DNA of 64,000 nt from contig SMSO01000037.1 in assembly GCA_004764695.1 (NCBI GenBank), positions 914,247 to 978,246 of the forward strand, written 5' to 3'. This document shows positions 41,421 to 50,748 of the stretch, one piece after another (position 1 is the first letter of the stretch; each line of letters opens with the position of its first letter). This DNA comes from Schizochytrium sp. TIO01. Lineage: Eukaryota; Sar; Bigyra; Thraustochytrida; Thraustochytriidae. The position numbers and the translations under genes were made by a program. The notes under the pieces were generated by a model that saw only the letters and a list, made by a program, of their open reading frames with translations, was not told the DNA's origin and ran no database searches.

Positions 41421-42337
41421 TCTTCGAAGAAGTTAGTCTTTTCAAGAGAATCGCAATAACATCCCCAAAACTCAAAAGAAAAAAACTACATCCCATTCCA
41501 GAGCGGACCACGGAAAGTAATTAAGTGAAGAAGTGTAGAAGTCGATGAGGGCTGACGCCGACCACGTGGTCTTCCACGATGAAAATGAATTGGACAGCCA
41601 AATAGGTAGGTAGGTACAGCGTTTATTCAAGTCCAAGATGTTCGTAGGCCGCTCAGTTTCTTCATGTTGAATCACTGTATCGAGGTAGGTACCTTCTGCT
41701 TATTCCCTCGTTTTGTCTTTCTTGTTGCAGCAGGGTAGGTAATAGACGGAAGCAAGGAAGGAAGCTTGGCTAATCAGTGTAATTGATAGCGCCATCGCAA
41801 TCCTTCGCATCGTTCATCGCGTCCATCGTTGCTGGTCTTCTTGAATCACAGCCGACGAACCTGACGACAGATGAATCCGTACCAAAGTGCTATGCTCAGG
41901 GAGACTAGCTCCCTGCGATGAACCTCTCTCTCTGTGTCGCCGAACAAGTCTTGGTGGTGAATTAATTGTCGATCGAGGTTTTGAGAACCAGGGTTCGAAG
42001 AACTGACGTACTGCTGCAGTAGTCCTATCTTGCCTGCGAGAGGGCGAGCGAGTTCTCTGCAATTCTGATGTTTCTTACGAAGGAATCGTGCTCGACGCTG
42101 GATTTATTTACATGGCGAGCTCCCTGCTGAAGACAGGCTGGACACCGCTAGGTATCGATTGATTGCTTCACGAGCAGATGGGCTTTGACGAGACGACTCG
42201 CTCTTCGAGTCCGTGTTGAGTGTCGAGCAACAAATGGTGTCGGAGCACGAGCTTGACGATCGCAGCTCGACGGAGGAGGTTGCTCTTGGAGATCAACCGT
42301 TGCCAGGCACCAGTTTAGTTTGTTAGTCTCTCGTGTT

Positions 42338-42384
42338 GATCGGTTGATCGGTTGATCGGTTGATCGATGATCGATGATCGATTC
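42338..42384. repeat. GATCGGTT / GATCGAT tandem
   Basis: Three GATCGGTT units pass into GATCGAT units. Each unit contains GATC palindromes. Confidence 0.85.
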
Positions 42385-42655
42385 CCAAGTGCGCTCTGAA
42401 CACGCTGCTCGTCACTCCGAGCGATCGATCAGCGTGTGAATGGGCGAATGAATATGTGTCTCGTATCGATGTGAATGTGCGACCTATTCGTCGATTCATA
42501 TCCTTCGTTCACTGCCAACCCATTCGTCCTTTCTTCGCGCTCTGTTGCGCCTTCTTCGCCAAACGTAGGACTGCCTTTGATCTGCAGTTGGAGTATGTAG
42601 TCTGTCGCTGTCGTCTCCGACACCGACGATGGCACACACGGCTCGAGCTTCGTCT

Positions 42656-42676
42656 CAGCAGCAGCAGCAGCAGCAG
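42656..42676. repeat. (CAG)7 array
   Basis: Seven CAG/GCA units in a GC-rich block. A coding-like frame runs through it as poly-Ala (see findings). Confidence 0.85.
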
Positions 42677-42895
42677 GTCCTGATGTGCACGACACTCAGG
42701 TGGGATCTCTCCAGGCTGCTGCAGGCTCAGACAGTTTGTCCGAACTCATGGCGTAGCGCCACCGTCGCCGTCGCCGCTGCCTTGAAAGCTCCTCTTGCGC
42801 GCTCGCCTCTTCTTTCGTTATGGGCGTCGATGCGATCGTGAGGTTCTGAGGACCATGAGCTCGAGCGGGTACGCGAATGGCATACGTGTGCACAG

Positions 42896-42950
42896 GAGAA
42901 GAAGAAGATGAAGATGAAGGTGAAGATGAAGATGAAGATGAAGATGAAAA
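42896..42950. repeat. GATGAA hexanucleotide tract
   Basis: About eight GATGAA/GAAGAA units, purine-rich on the plus strand. Confidence 0.85.
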
Positions 42951-44357
42951 CGGTGGTGAAGGGAAAGAAAGCCTGGAAACCTCGATGATCCGATGTTTTG
43001 TGTGATTCATCGAAGATTTCGTGTGGTTCTTTTTGTGTGGACAATTTTATTTGCTATTTTTCATTTTCTTATATATGTATATATATATTATTTTATTTTA
43101 AACATTAAAGATAAATAAACTAAAAAACGAAGTTACTGGGTAAATGAAATTGCATTCCCCGTGTGAACTTGTGGTTTTCGAACTTGCATGGAGAGATTGG
43201 CAAGCAAAAGCACAGGCACTCAGGCAAGGTGAAATCTTGGCACGAGCTTTGCAAACGACCTGGTGTCTGTACGCATGTGTGTCAAGACGATCCGTAATCT
43301 GAGAACTCCAAGGAATGGCAAGCAGTGTTGTTTAACCTTTCAACTTTCCATTCCGAAAACTTTTCTTTAGAGTTTACTATGATTTGTTATATATATATTT
43401 TTTAATAATTTTTTTTAAAAATAAATCTAAATGAAAAACTGTATAATTAAATAAACAAAATAAAATAATGGAGCCGCAATTATTGACTCAATCGCTGTAA
43501 AATATTTACAATTGAGGGTGAAGTACGTTATTGCACCCCTCACCAAGCAGGAGATATGGCAGAAGCGGTCCGGACGTGAGAACCAGCATCTAAAGGCTCC
43601 GAATCCTCAACGCAATGGGCTCTCCGGCCCTGCTTCTGAAGGTACAGTTCGCTCTAAAGGCAGGTGAACCTTCAAGTTTCCTCCCTTTTTCCTCATCGCT
43701 TTCCGTGGTCTTTCGCCTCCCACAGCTTCAGGTGCGGGTTCCTTCAGTTCCCCACAGAGAACCCGTGGTTCTTGAAGGCCACCTTCGAGGGTCTTGAGCA
43801 GCACCGCCACCAGCATAGCGGAGGAGCCTCGAGAGCGCCAAGCGCAGCCGCTTTGGAGATTCCCGCGACGCCGCGCGAAGGCTCACATGCGCGATGACGA
43901 CGACCAAAACCCCCGTCACCAGGATCTCAAGCTCTTCTATCAACAGCACTGAAGAAGAACCCCATTTCATTCATTTCTTATTAATTTGTTCGTCGATAAA
44001 TAATTTGAGGAAAGAAAAAGAATCGAAAGAAAGAGGCAAAAAATGATGATGAATTCATTTCTTTCTTTCTTTCTTTTGGTCGATCTGTCGAAATCATTGA
44101 AAGTTTAGGTAGACTTCGAGCGAGATCGGCGAGCGAGCAGACAAGCAAACCTCCAATAGAACTCCTGCTCTTCGATTGGCACCAGGAGACATAGGCAGCA
44201 AGACAACCACATCCAGCTCGACGCCCGAGTGCCTGAGAAGTCGAGTCATTAGCATCCAATACCCATAGGTATCCATCCATTCATCCGTACATTTATTTCT
44301 CCATCTATACAATCGACTGATTGAGTCGAGTCACTCATTGAGTTGGCTGATTAGAGC

Positions 44358-44377
44358 GTAGGTATATATATACCTAC
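44358..44377. repeat. Perfect 20-bp palindrome
   Basis: GTAGGTATAT followed by its exact reverse complement. The arms carry the TAGGTA motif seen elsewhere in the desert. Confidence 0.85.
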
Positions 44378-44466
44378 ATCCCTGGTGGATTCTTGGCCTC
44401 GCGTGGTCGTCGTAATCTACCGGCGGGCCGCCCGCGATCGCGTGAACTTCAAGGCCTCTTCACCGA

Positions 44467-44680
44467 CAAATCACCTTGCTCGCGGTGCTCGTGGCCATCA
44501 ACTACATTGATTCGTACACTCTACTCACTGCTGCTCTGCTTGGACTTCTACCATCTGCGTGCTTTGTTTTACAAGACGCCCTCATTCTACCTTTCCCTCT
44601 CGTATTGGTTCCATCTCCATCGCCAAAGCCACCGTGGACTGCGCCATTCATTCACGCATTCGCTGCTGTGAGTGAGTGAG
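44467..44680 (+). pseudogene. Possible relic of an MFS (Spinster-like) transporter N-terminus
   Basis: The frame around 44476-44600 reads TLLAVLVAINYIDSYTLLTA then ALLGLLPSACFVLQ. This resembles the first transmembrane region of Spinster-like MFS proteins (pattern NYIDRYT..) and a following LLPSAFF-type segment. After about 65 codons the frame degenerates into a GAGT repeat and stops. No downstream MFS sequence is apparent. This may be a chance likeness in a hydrophobic frame. Confidence 0.25.
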
Positions 44681-44863
44681 TGAGTGAGTCTTTGGCGCCA
44701 TCGTCGAGAACTCCTTCGGCTGCCGCAGAAAGCTCGCAGGCGAGGCAAGAATTTGCTCGATAAGCCACATTCAGAGCTCTCGAAACATTTGCAATCAACT
44801 TCGACCTCCTCGCGGTAATTTGCATTGAAAATCCGCCAATTTAATTTGCCTCCTTGCAAGTAA

Positions 44864-45142
44864 CATTCTCAGGTTCTGCGGTCGATCGATTCCTCGGCAG
44901 CAAACCCCAAATCGCTGCAAAGAACCCTGCTGCCAATCACCGGCCCCGCAACGCAAGCCCGCCGAGCAGACTTCGCCAGCGGTTTCTTCACTCACGTTGA
45001 CCCCGGCTGCTCTCTGCGAAAGCCACACGAACCTCTGGTGCTGTCTTCGCCGGCTGAGGGACCTCTCATCAGGCAGCACAGATCGACACTGATCGACCGA
45101 CCGAGGCCTCCTGACCAGGACCGCGACACTACAACCGCTTGA
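44864..45142 (+). other. Start-less 93-codon coding-like frame
   Basis: The frame is open between TAA at 44861 and TGA at 45140 with no ATG. It encodes a varied, non-repetitive product (for example ITGPATQARRADFASGFFTH). It could be an exon of a spliced gene or a relic. No family is recognised. Confidence 0.2.
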
Positions 45143-45171
45143 GCTGCTACCGCATCTGCAGCTCCCACTGC

Positions 45172-45201
45172 CGCTGCTGCTGCTGCTGCTGCTGCTGCTG
45201 T
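45172..45201. repeat. (GCT)10 array
   Basis: About ten GCT/CTG units in a GC-rich block. Confidence 0.9.
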
Positions 45202-46679
45202 TCCTGCCAGGGTGTGAGCCGTCGGCAGAATCCATTCGCAGGCAGCAGACACCGGAGACCAGGCCCTCGACCACGATTGTCTCGAGGAGCATTGCAAAAA
45301 GCGCAATTGATTAATTAGAAAGAATTCGTGAAGCGGCGAGAAGTCTCTTAATATTTGTCAGACGCTCCAGAGAAGGTCATCGCCGAGATCCACATCGGGA
45401 ATCGCAGCAATAGCAACATCGACAATAGCGCAAGTGGCGGAGTTCATTTGGGGCAGACCAAAAGCTAGCGAGCGTAGTTGTAGGGAGCTTGGTCCGTGTT
45501 TCGTTTCATTGCGTAGGACTGACTGGTCGGAGATCTTCATAGTCTTACCCGGCGGGAGGCTACATCTTCTGCTGCCATCTTCTCCGCGTCAAGGCTTTTC
45601 GAGGAGAGGCGACGATCGAAGCACTGCATTTGCGCGTATCAATCAAACTAAGTGAGCTAGCTGATAAACGCGGACAAAGAGCTCCACACAAGGTTCTCTG
45701 TTCGTGTCTGCCTGCAACTAATTAGCTGCTGTCTAAGCAGCCAGAGCAGGTCAACGGCCTAGGGAACGGCGGGAGCGGCAAGAACCAGCAGGAGTGGACT
45801 CCGCTAGAGCCTATCTCCGGCGCCAGAGGCTTGCTGTCGATCGCATTCCACCTTTCCTGCATAACGAGCGAACTTGCCACCGGCAAAGCTTGACTTTCGC
45901 AACGACGTCCTGCTGCTGGCTGTCCACTGCTACGCCAACATCAGACACAGAGAGCTCCTTCATCACTAGCCGCACTGCTGCCATTGTTGTCGTTGTCGCT
46001 GTCGCTGTCGTCGCCGTGGACTCCTGCTCCCTGCGCTCCCCCGTAACCCCCTAAACAGCATCGTGGACTCTCTCACATTTCGTACGAAGAGTCATCAGCA
46101 GGTGCGCTAGGTTGGTCCTAGTGTAAAGGATAGGAGGCGGCGCCTCGTCGGTTTGCCGGGAACCAAGTCGAGTGAAGGAGTGCGAACTCGAGCACGGCAG
46201 AGACATACATTCATTCATTCGGGCGAGAGTTTCGAAGAGCTTGTGGCACTCGACAGACACGATCGATCGAGTGGCCTTTCGAGCTGACATTGGATATTGA
46301 ACTCGCGAGCGAGCTGCTGCGGTTGACGGCGAATATCAGGGTCTCTGCATTTGTGAGAGCAGAAGCCAGAGAAATTGGAGAAGACTGGCTGCTGCTGCCT
46401 GCTTATTTGGACGGGATTTACAGGTAAGCGCCGTTGTTAGTGCGGCCAGTTTGTTTGTAAGCTGATCGGGGTCGAAGGTTTTGCTGGCTGTGAAGTCGCG
46501 AGGAGCTCTTCCCGATTGGAGACGTTAAAGAGCGAGAGGGACGTAACGTTGCTCCATCAGAGTTGGTTGTTGCACCACGGCGCGGCCAAATACTTACTCC
46601 CTTCTTGGACGTTGCGGGTTAAAGGAAAGTGGTGAGTGAGTTGAGTGCTTTGATTATTTCTTTTCTGCTCTGTTCTATT

Positions 46680-46748
46680 CTCCGTTTCTCTCTCTCTCTC
46701 TTCCTTTTCTTTTCTTTTCTTTTTCTTTTTCTTTCTTTTATTGGCTGT

Positions 46749-46785
<37 letters not shown>

Positions 46786-46830
46786 GTGTGTCTTTTCTTT
46801 TTCTTTTTCTCTCTGTCTCTGACTCCGTTG
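46680..46830. repeat. Polypyrimidine tract with (TC)n
   Basis: 150 bp almost entirely of C and T on the plus strand, including about 13 TC units at 46751-46777 and TTTTC repeats. It has triplex (H-DNA) potential. Confidence 0.9.
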
Positions 46831-46913
46831 GAAGAGGTGTCTTCTCTGTTGCGTTGTTGTTCCACTACATTGCTTCTGAAGAGATAACAATCGAGCGAAG
46901 GTGGCGCACAGAC

Positions 46914-46935
46914 ATACATACGTACGTACGTACGC
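46914..46935. repeat. (TACG)n array
   Basis: Short ACAT/TACG alternating repeat; the GTAC-rich part is self-complementary. Confidence 0.8.
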
Positions 46936-47459
46936 GTAGTAGGGATTTTGGAAAACGCTGACGAGGCGGAGGAAGATTAGTAGAGAACAGCGCTACTCCT
47001 ACTTCCCAGCGAGGTACAATCTGGCCACCCGACCATCTCCCTGAGGCCTGCCTGCCTGCTACGGGACCTAGGACTTGCGTAAGCCAAGAGTGTAGCTGTG
47101 CTACGAGAGCATTCCTTCCCACGAGTAGTACTTACGCATCATCGTCACTCTCTCATTCAATCCATTCTCGCCTACTAGGCAGATCATAGCCAGACTTATA
47201 TACAGGTGTAGAATAGATTAACTGTTCTGTGAGAGGCGAGACGAATTCGCTCCGTAGTAAGTCAGCAAACCTGGAACCTCGGTCGGTACTTTGTTGTAAT
47301 CAACAAAAGTAGGAGACCAAGCAGAGAAATATTGCAGGCGAGGTCATCTCGTTTACATTGCAAGGCAAATCTTTCGAAGCGAGCGGAGCTACGATTGCAA
47401 AAGCAGGTACAGCGAAGGAAAGCGTTATAAATTTCCAAAGGCGACAAGAAATCTTGAGA

Positions 47460-47954
47460 ATGGCGGCATCCAACTTTCGCGAGCTCGATGCGATTATTGT
47501 AGTCCTTACTGAAGAAGAGGCTGTGCTCTCACCGGAAGAATCATGGTCACCAGGACACGCAGAGCGCCTGGTCATGTTTGCAACTATTATGCAACGGGAA
47601 ATCCTCAGCAGATATGGAGCGCATTGGCCTATTAGCAAGCAGGGCGCGTCTGATCGTTCCCGTATTGACCTTCGCATCAACCGAAATGGCAGCTGCGGAC
47701 CTGATGGTTATATTCTTGAAGTGAAAAATGATCTTCCAGACGGCCTCCTGCACATTTCCCTGACAGCAGGCTCAGAGCGTGCTATGCTCACGGCCATTTA
47801 TAGATTCATTCGTGACTTGCGCATTGCCAAGCGTAGAATTTTTTTCCCGGCGGATGCACGACGAATCTCAGTCTCAGCTGTAAGCTCTGCCCGCCAGTGG
47901 TCTCGAGAGCGCCTGCAGAGGGGCACGCCAGTACCACCACCACTGGTTTTGTAA
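47460..47954 (+). CDS. Stand-alone glycoside-hydrolase N-terminal domain protein
   Basis: A 164-residue product. Its second half (GPDGYILEV ... ISLTAGSERAMLTAIYRFIRDLRI) matches in pattern the zincin-like GH20b-type domain that precedes the barrel in several glycoside hydrolases. It aligns by eye with residues about 1-170 of the large hydrolase-like protein starting at 50749: FRELDAII with WRKLDSTV, then GYILEV with GYAIS, then AMLTAIYRFIRDLRI with GLLYGVGRFMREMRM. The barrel is absent: the frame stops at 47954 after a Pro/Arg-rich end. It is either a truncated paralogue or a free-standing domain. The frame is open upstream from a TTG at 47358, but 47460 is the first ATG. Confidence 0.55.
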   Translation: MAASNFRELDAIIVVLTEEEAVLSPEESWSPGHAERLVMFATIMQREILSRYGAHWPISKQGASDRSRIDLRINRNGSCGPDGYILEVKNDLPDGLLHISLTAGSERAMLTAIYRFIRDLRIAKRRIFFPADARRISVSAVSSARQWSRERLQRGTPVPPPLVL

Positions 47955-50748
47955 TCACAACGAGGCCTGTTCCCGACGCTGGAAGAACGATTTGCGTGCC
48001 TCTGCAGGGGTTACGATGGCAACGCAAACCCAGACTTTCTTCTTAGATAATACTCTTTCTGTTTTCTGTCACATTTCTTTCAAGCGGTGTCAACAAGATT
48101 GTAAAATACTATAAGTGATGATCATAAACACCAAAAAGCTATCTACTCATGGGCTTTTATTAAAACAAAAATTAATACGCGGACGGGAAAAGTTTGGCAC
48201 CATCTACTCTCTATCACAACCAAGAAAGTACTACAAGTTCCGCCTCGCAGTTGAAATCAAATTAGTGAGTGGCAAATATTCAAGCCTCTCAGGAATCGCA
48301 TATAAATGTTTCTCGAATAACATGATGTGCTGCAAGATTGTAAATAAAATGAGTACACTGTTTATCAGTTTATCATTGCATCAAACACGTTTCCCAGAGT
48401 ATCTTCTGATTGACCTTAAATCTGAATTCAAGACAACAGCTAACCTTTTGTTTTAAAGAGGTACAATGTACCAAGTCTTGCCATAGTTCCGCTTTTCCCA
48501 ATCTCACATTTATGTGACCAATTTCCAATTTTGGCAAACCTTGAGATTAGATTCAATAAAGTTCATCGAAATTATTATCTGTCTAACTTCTTCCGTTCAA
48601 ATTTATTCTTTTGGGCTGTCCTTTGTCACATTTAATCAAGCCCCATCGTTGCTCTGATTGCTACGTAATCTGTCAGCTTCTAAGTTGTAAGGATGTGTTT
48701 TCCTGCAGAAGTCTCACACCATTGCGTAAGCGCTTTATAGTCTTCCGATGAGTAGGCCAGCTATTTGATAACGGTCGAGGTGTATAATCACTGCAGCAGC
48801 AGCATGGCCTCAACTGAGTGAGACATTCCATGGGAAATTTCTTCAGGTCCGCACCCCCAAGTGAAACTCCAGCCGTGACCTTCGAACACTTACACGAAAG
48901 CCTTTCCTTCAAGAGTGTAACGATATCAAAGCCACAGCCTATGCAGCTTTATAAGCACACTTTCCTCGACGTTAGGATATCGTCTCAAGCAAGGCCATGC
49001 CATGCATGTGCACATGTCTAAACACAGCGTGGGGGTTACAACGATCTACAATGCAGCACAGCAGTTAGCGGCATGCATGCACACCGATATCAATTGTTCA
49101 CCCGCCACACCGGTCGCCTCTGCCAAGGCAGCGACCACAGCTTTAATATGGACGAGAGTTGTATAATGGCATTTTCACCTGCCATATGAATTGGCCCGTG
49201 GACTTGTGGAGCTCATGCAAAGCTACCGTAACGTAATTTATCGACTTCCGCTCGAGAGCTGGATCACTCCATGTCCTGGTCGCCGACATTCTTTCTCTTA
49301 CCTCTGGTCATCACTTAGAAGGTACTTGCTAACTATATGAGGTAGTTTTAGCAATACTTTTTCGTTTTCTTTTTCTTTTTCTCTTTTTTGCTTTATGATC
49401 ACTAAGAATTACTGGACAGAGAAGTTCCTGAGTAGTGCATTTGTTTGGGTCCATGTTTCGCCGGCGCCACGGCAGCCAGAAAGCTCTCTTGCTCCTCCTT
49501 GTAAGCTTGTATTTTAACCTACTCTGGTACCTGGCTCTCGAGCAACTCTCCACCGTGATTTATCTCTGTGCGCTTCTGTAGCGTTAATTGAACTTGCTTG
49601 TGTCTAAAACTATCGAACTACTACTTATCATATTTTTAGTTTTGATTATTTTTTAAAAAAATTAAAAGTTTTTAATTTAAAAAAATAAAAAAAGTACTAG
49701 CACTATATCAGTTATACATAAATACTACTACACTATGTTAAAATCATAAATTAAATCATAAGTTATAAGAAATTTATTTCATATTGTTTTATTAGTTGTT
49801 GCGTTCCACGAATAGTTTGCCGGACAGAAGCACAGAGCTAACAACGAAGCAATGAACTAAAAGCAGAAGCATGTCCTCTGCCGACCTCCTTTAAACAGCT
49901 GCCGCTCAGCACCACCAATCGCCTGGTCCTCTAGCAACGAAAGGTCGCAGAAGCGCTCGCTTCTTTACAATTAAAAAAGAACGCATGCTTATACACATTA
50001 TCTATCCTGTAGAACCGCCATGCTGGGCCACCCTATGGAGCACCCGTTGACCATCCATCGTCCACCGCCTTGTCCAAGTCCATCCATCCAGTTGCGATTC
50101 TGTGTTCAACGGCCCTAAGAGCACTCCAGCGCGACTCGCAAGGCGTCTTGGACGTCGTGGCCAGCGTTGGCAACGCTGGCTTCGGCTTGGGTATTGACCT
50201 CGAGGTGGACTGTGCTCGTTGACTGAAGGCATTGAGAAGCGCAGGAGACGATTCACGCGGGTTCCTGGTTCTTGGAGCTCACGAACCCTCTTGGAGTAGA
50301 ACCCCACGATTCGAGTGCGATTAGAACAACGACGGGCGCTCCCCCAACCAGCGAGTTCCGTGATATCGTGTCGCGGAAACATCTCGCTCTTGAGAAACAC
50401 CAACGGACTGAGACGCGGAAAAGGCAAACTGTTTTTTTACACTTGGATTGTCCTGAAAACAACGGCGAGAATCAGCAATTCTGAAACGCTGTTGCGTAGG
50501 GTGCAGGGGCCACAGCGATTGCTCCGCGAGGAAATATTAGTGAGTGTTTGAATCACAAGTCCAGGTTTGGGTAAAGAGGATTTGGACGAGCTGGAACTTT
50601 TTCCAAGAAAGTTCTTTCGTGAGAGCTATCTTCGTTTGTCTTATCGGAGTTGTACTTCAACTTAGAGACGAATAGCGGCGATCTCCTGCGTCGGCATTCG
50701 TGAGAGATAGAATCATAGCGAAGAGGTTGTGAAAAAGTCCAGGATATC
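47955..50748. other. Spacer between the two hydrolase-like genes
   Basis: 2.8 kb, mostly AT-rich (very A/T-rich at 49.62-49.79 kb). A GC-rich block at 50.01-50.56 kb contains an interrupted coding-like frame (separate entry). No barrel sequence belonging to the short upstream gene is visible. Confidence 0.4.
50013..50324 (+). pseudogene. Coding-like frame with one internal TGA, no ATG
   Basis: In one phase the sequence is open for 69 codons after TAG 50010, meets TGA at 50220, and continues coding-like for 33 codons to TAG 50322. The product is varied and globular in character (for example VLDVVASVGNAGFGLGIDLE, then RGFLVLGAHEP). There is no start codon. It could be a remnant, an exon, or chance in GC-rich DNA. 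No family is recognised. Confidence 0.25.

Larger units (their letters stand above)
34297..47459. other. 13-kb gene desert with simple repeats
   Basis: No convincing complete gene is seen. AT-rich segments (for example 34.7-35.2, 38.3-38.8, 40.9-41.3, 43.0-43.5 kb) alternate with GC-richer blocks (36.6-37.5, 41.8-42.9, 43.6-43.95, 44.1-47.1 kb). Short tandem repeats are frequent and are listed separately. The GC-rich blocks contain start-less or short frames with coding-like composition, which may be exons of unrecognised spliced genes, relics, or chance. A CTACCTA/TAGGTAG-type motif recurs across 37.6-41.7 kb. Confidence 0.5.

Noticed and set aside
37630-41700. Internal telomeric repeats
   Set aside because: The TAGGTAG-type motif is not TTAGGG/TTTAGGG, and copies are short and scattered on both strands.
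44795-45292. 165-codon minus-strand frame with poly-Ser
   Set aside because: It depends on the GCT repeat and starts from a GC-rich block. The Cys/Ser/Arg-rich composition looks like translated noncoding DNA.
46557-46961. Frames over the CT-rich tract giving Arg/Glu or Ser/Leu runs
   Set aside because: They are pure products of the dinucleotide and pentanucleotide repeat.
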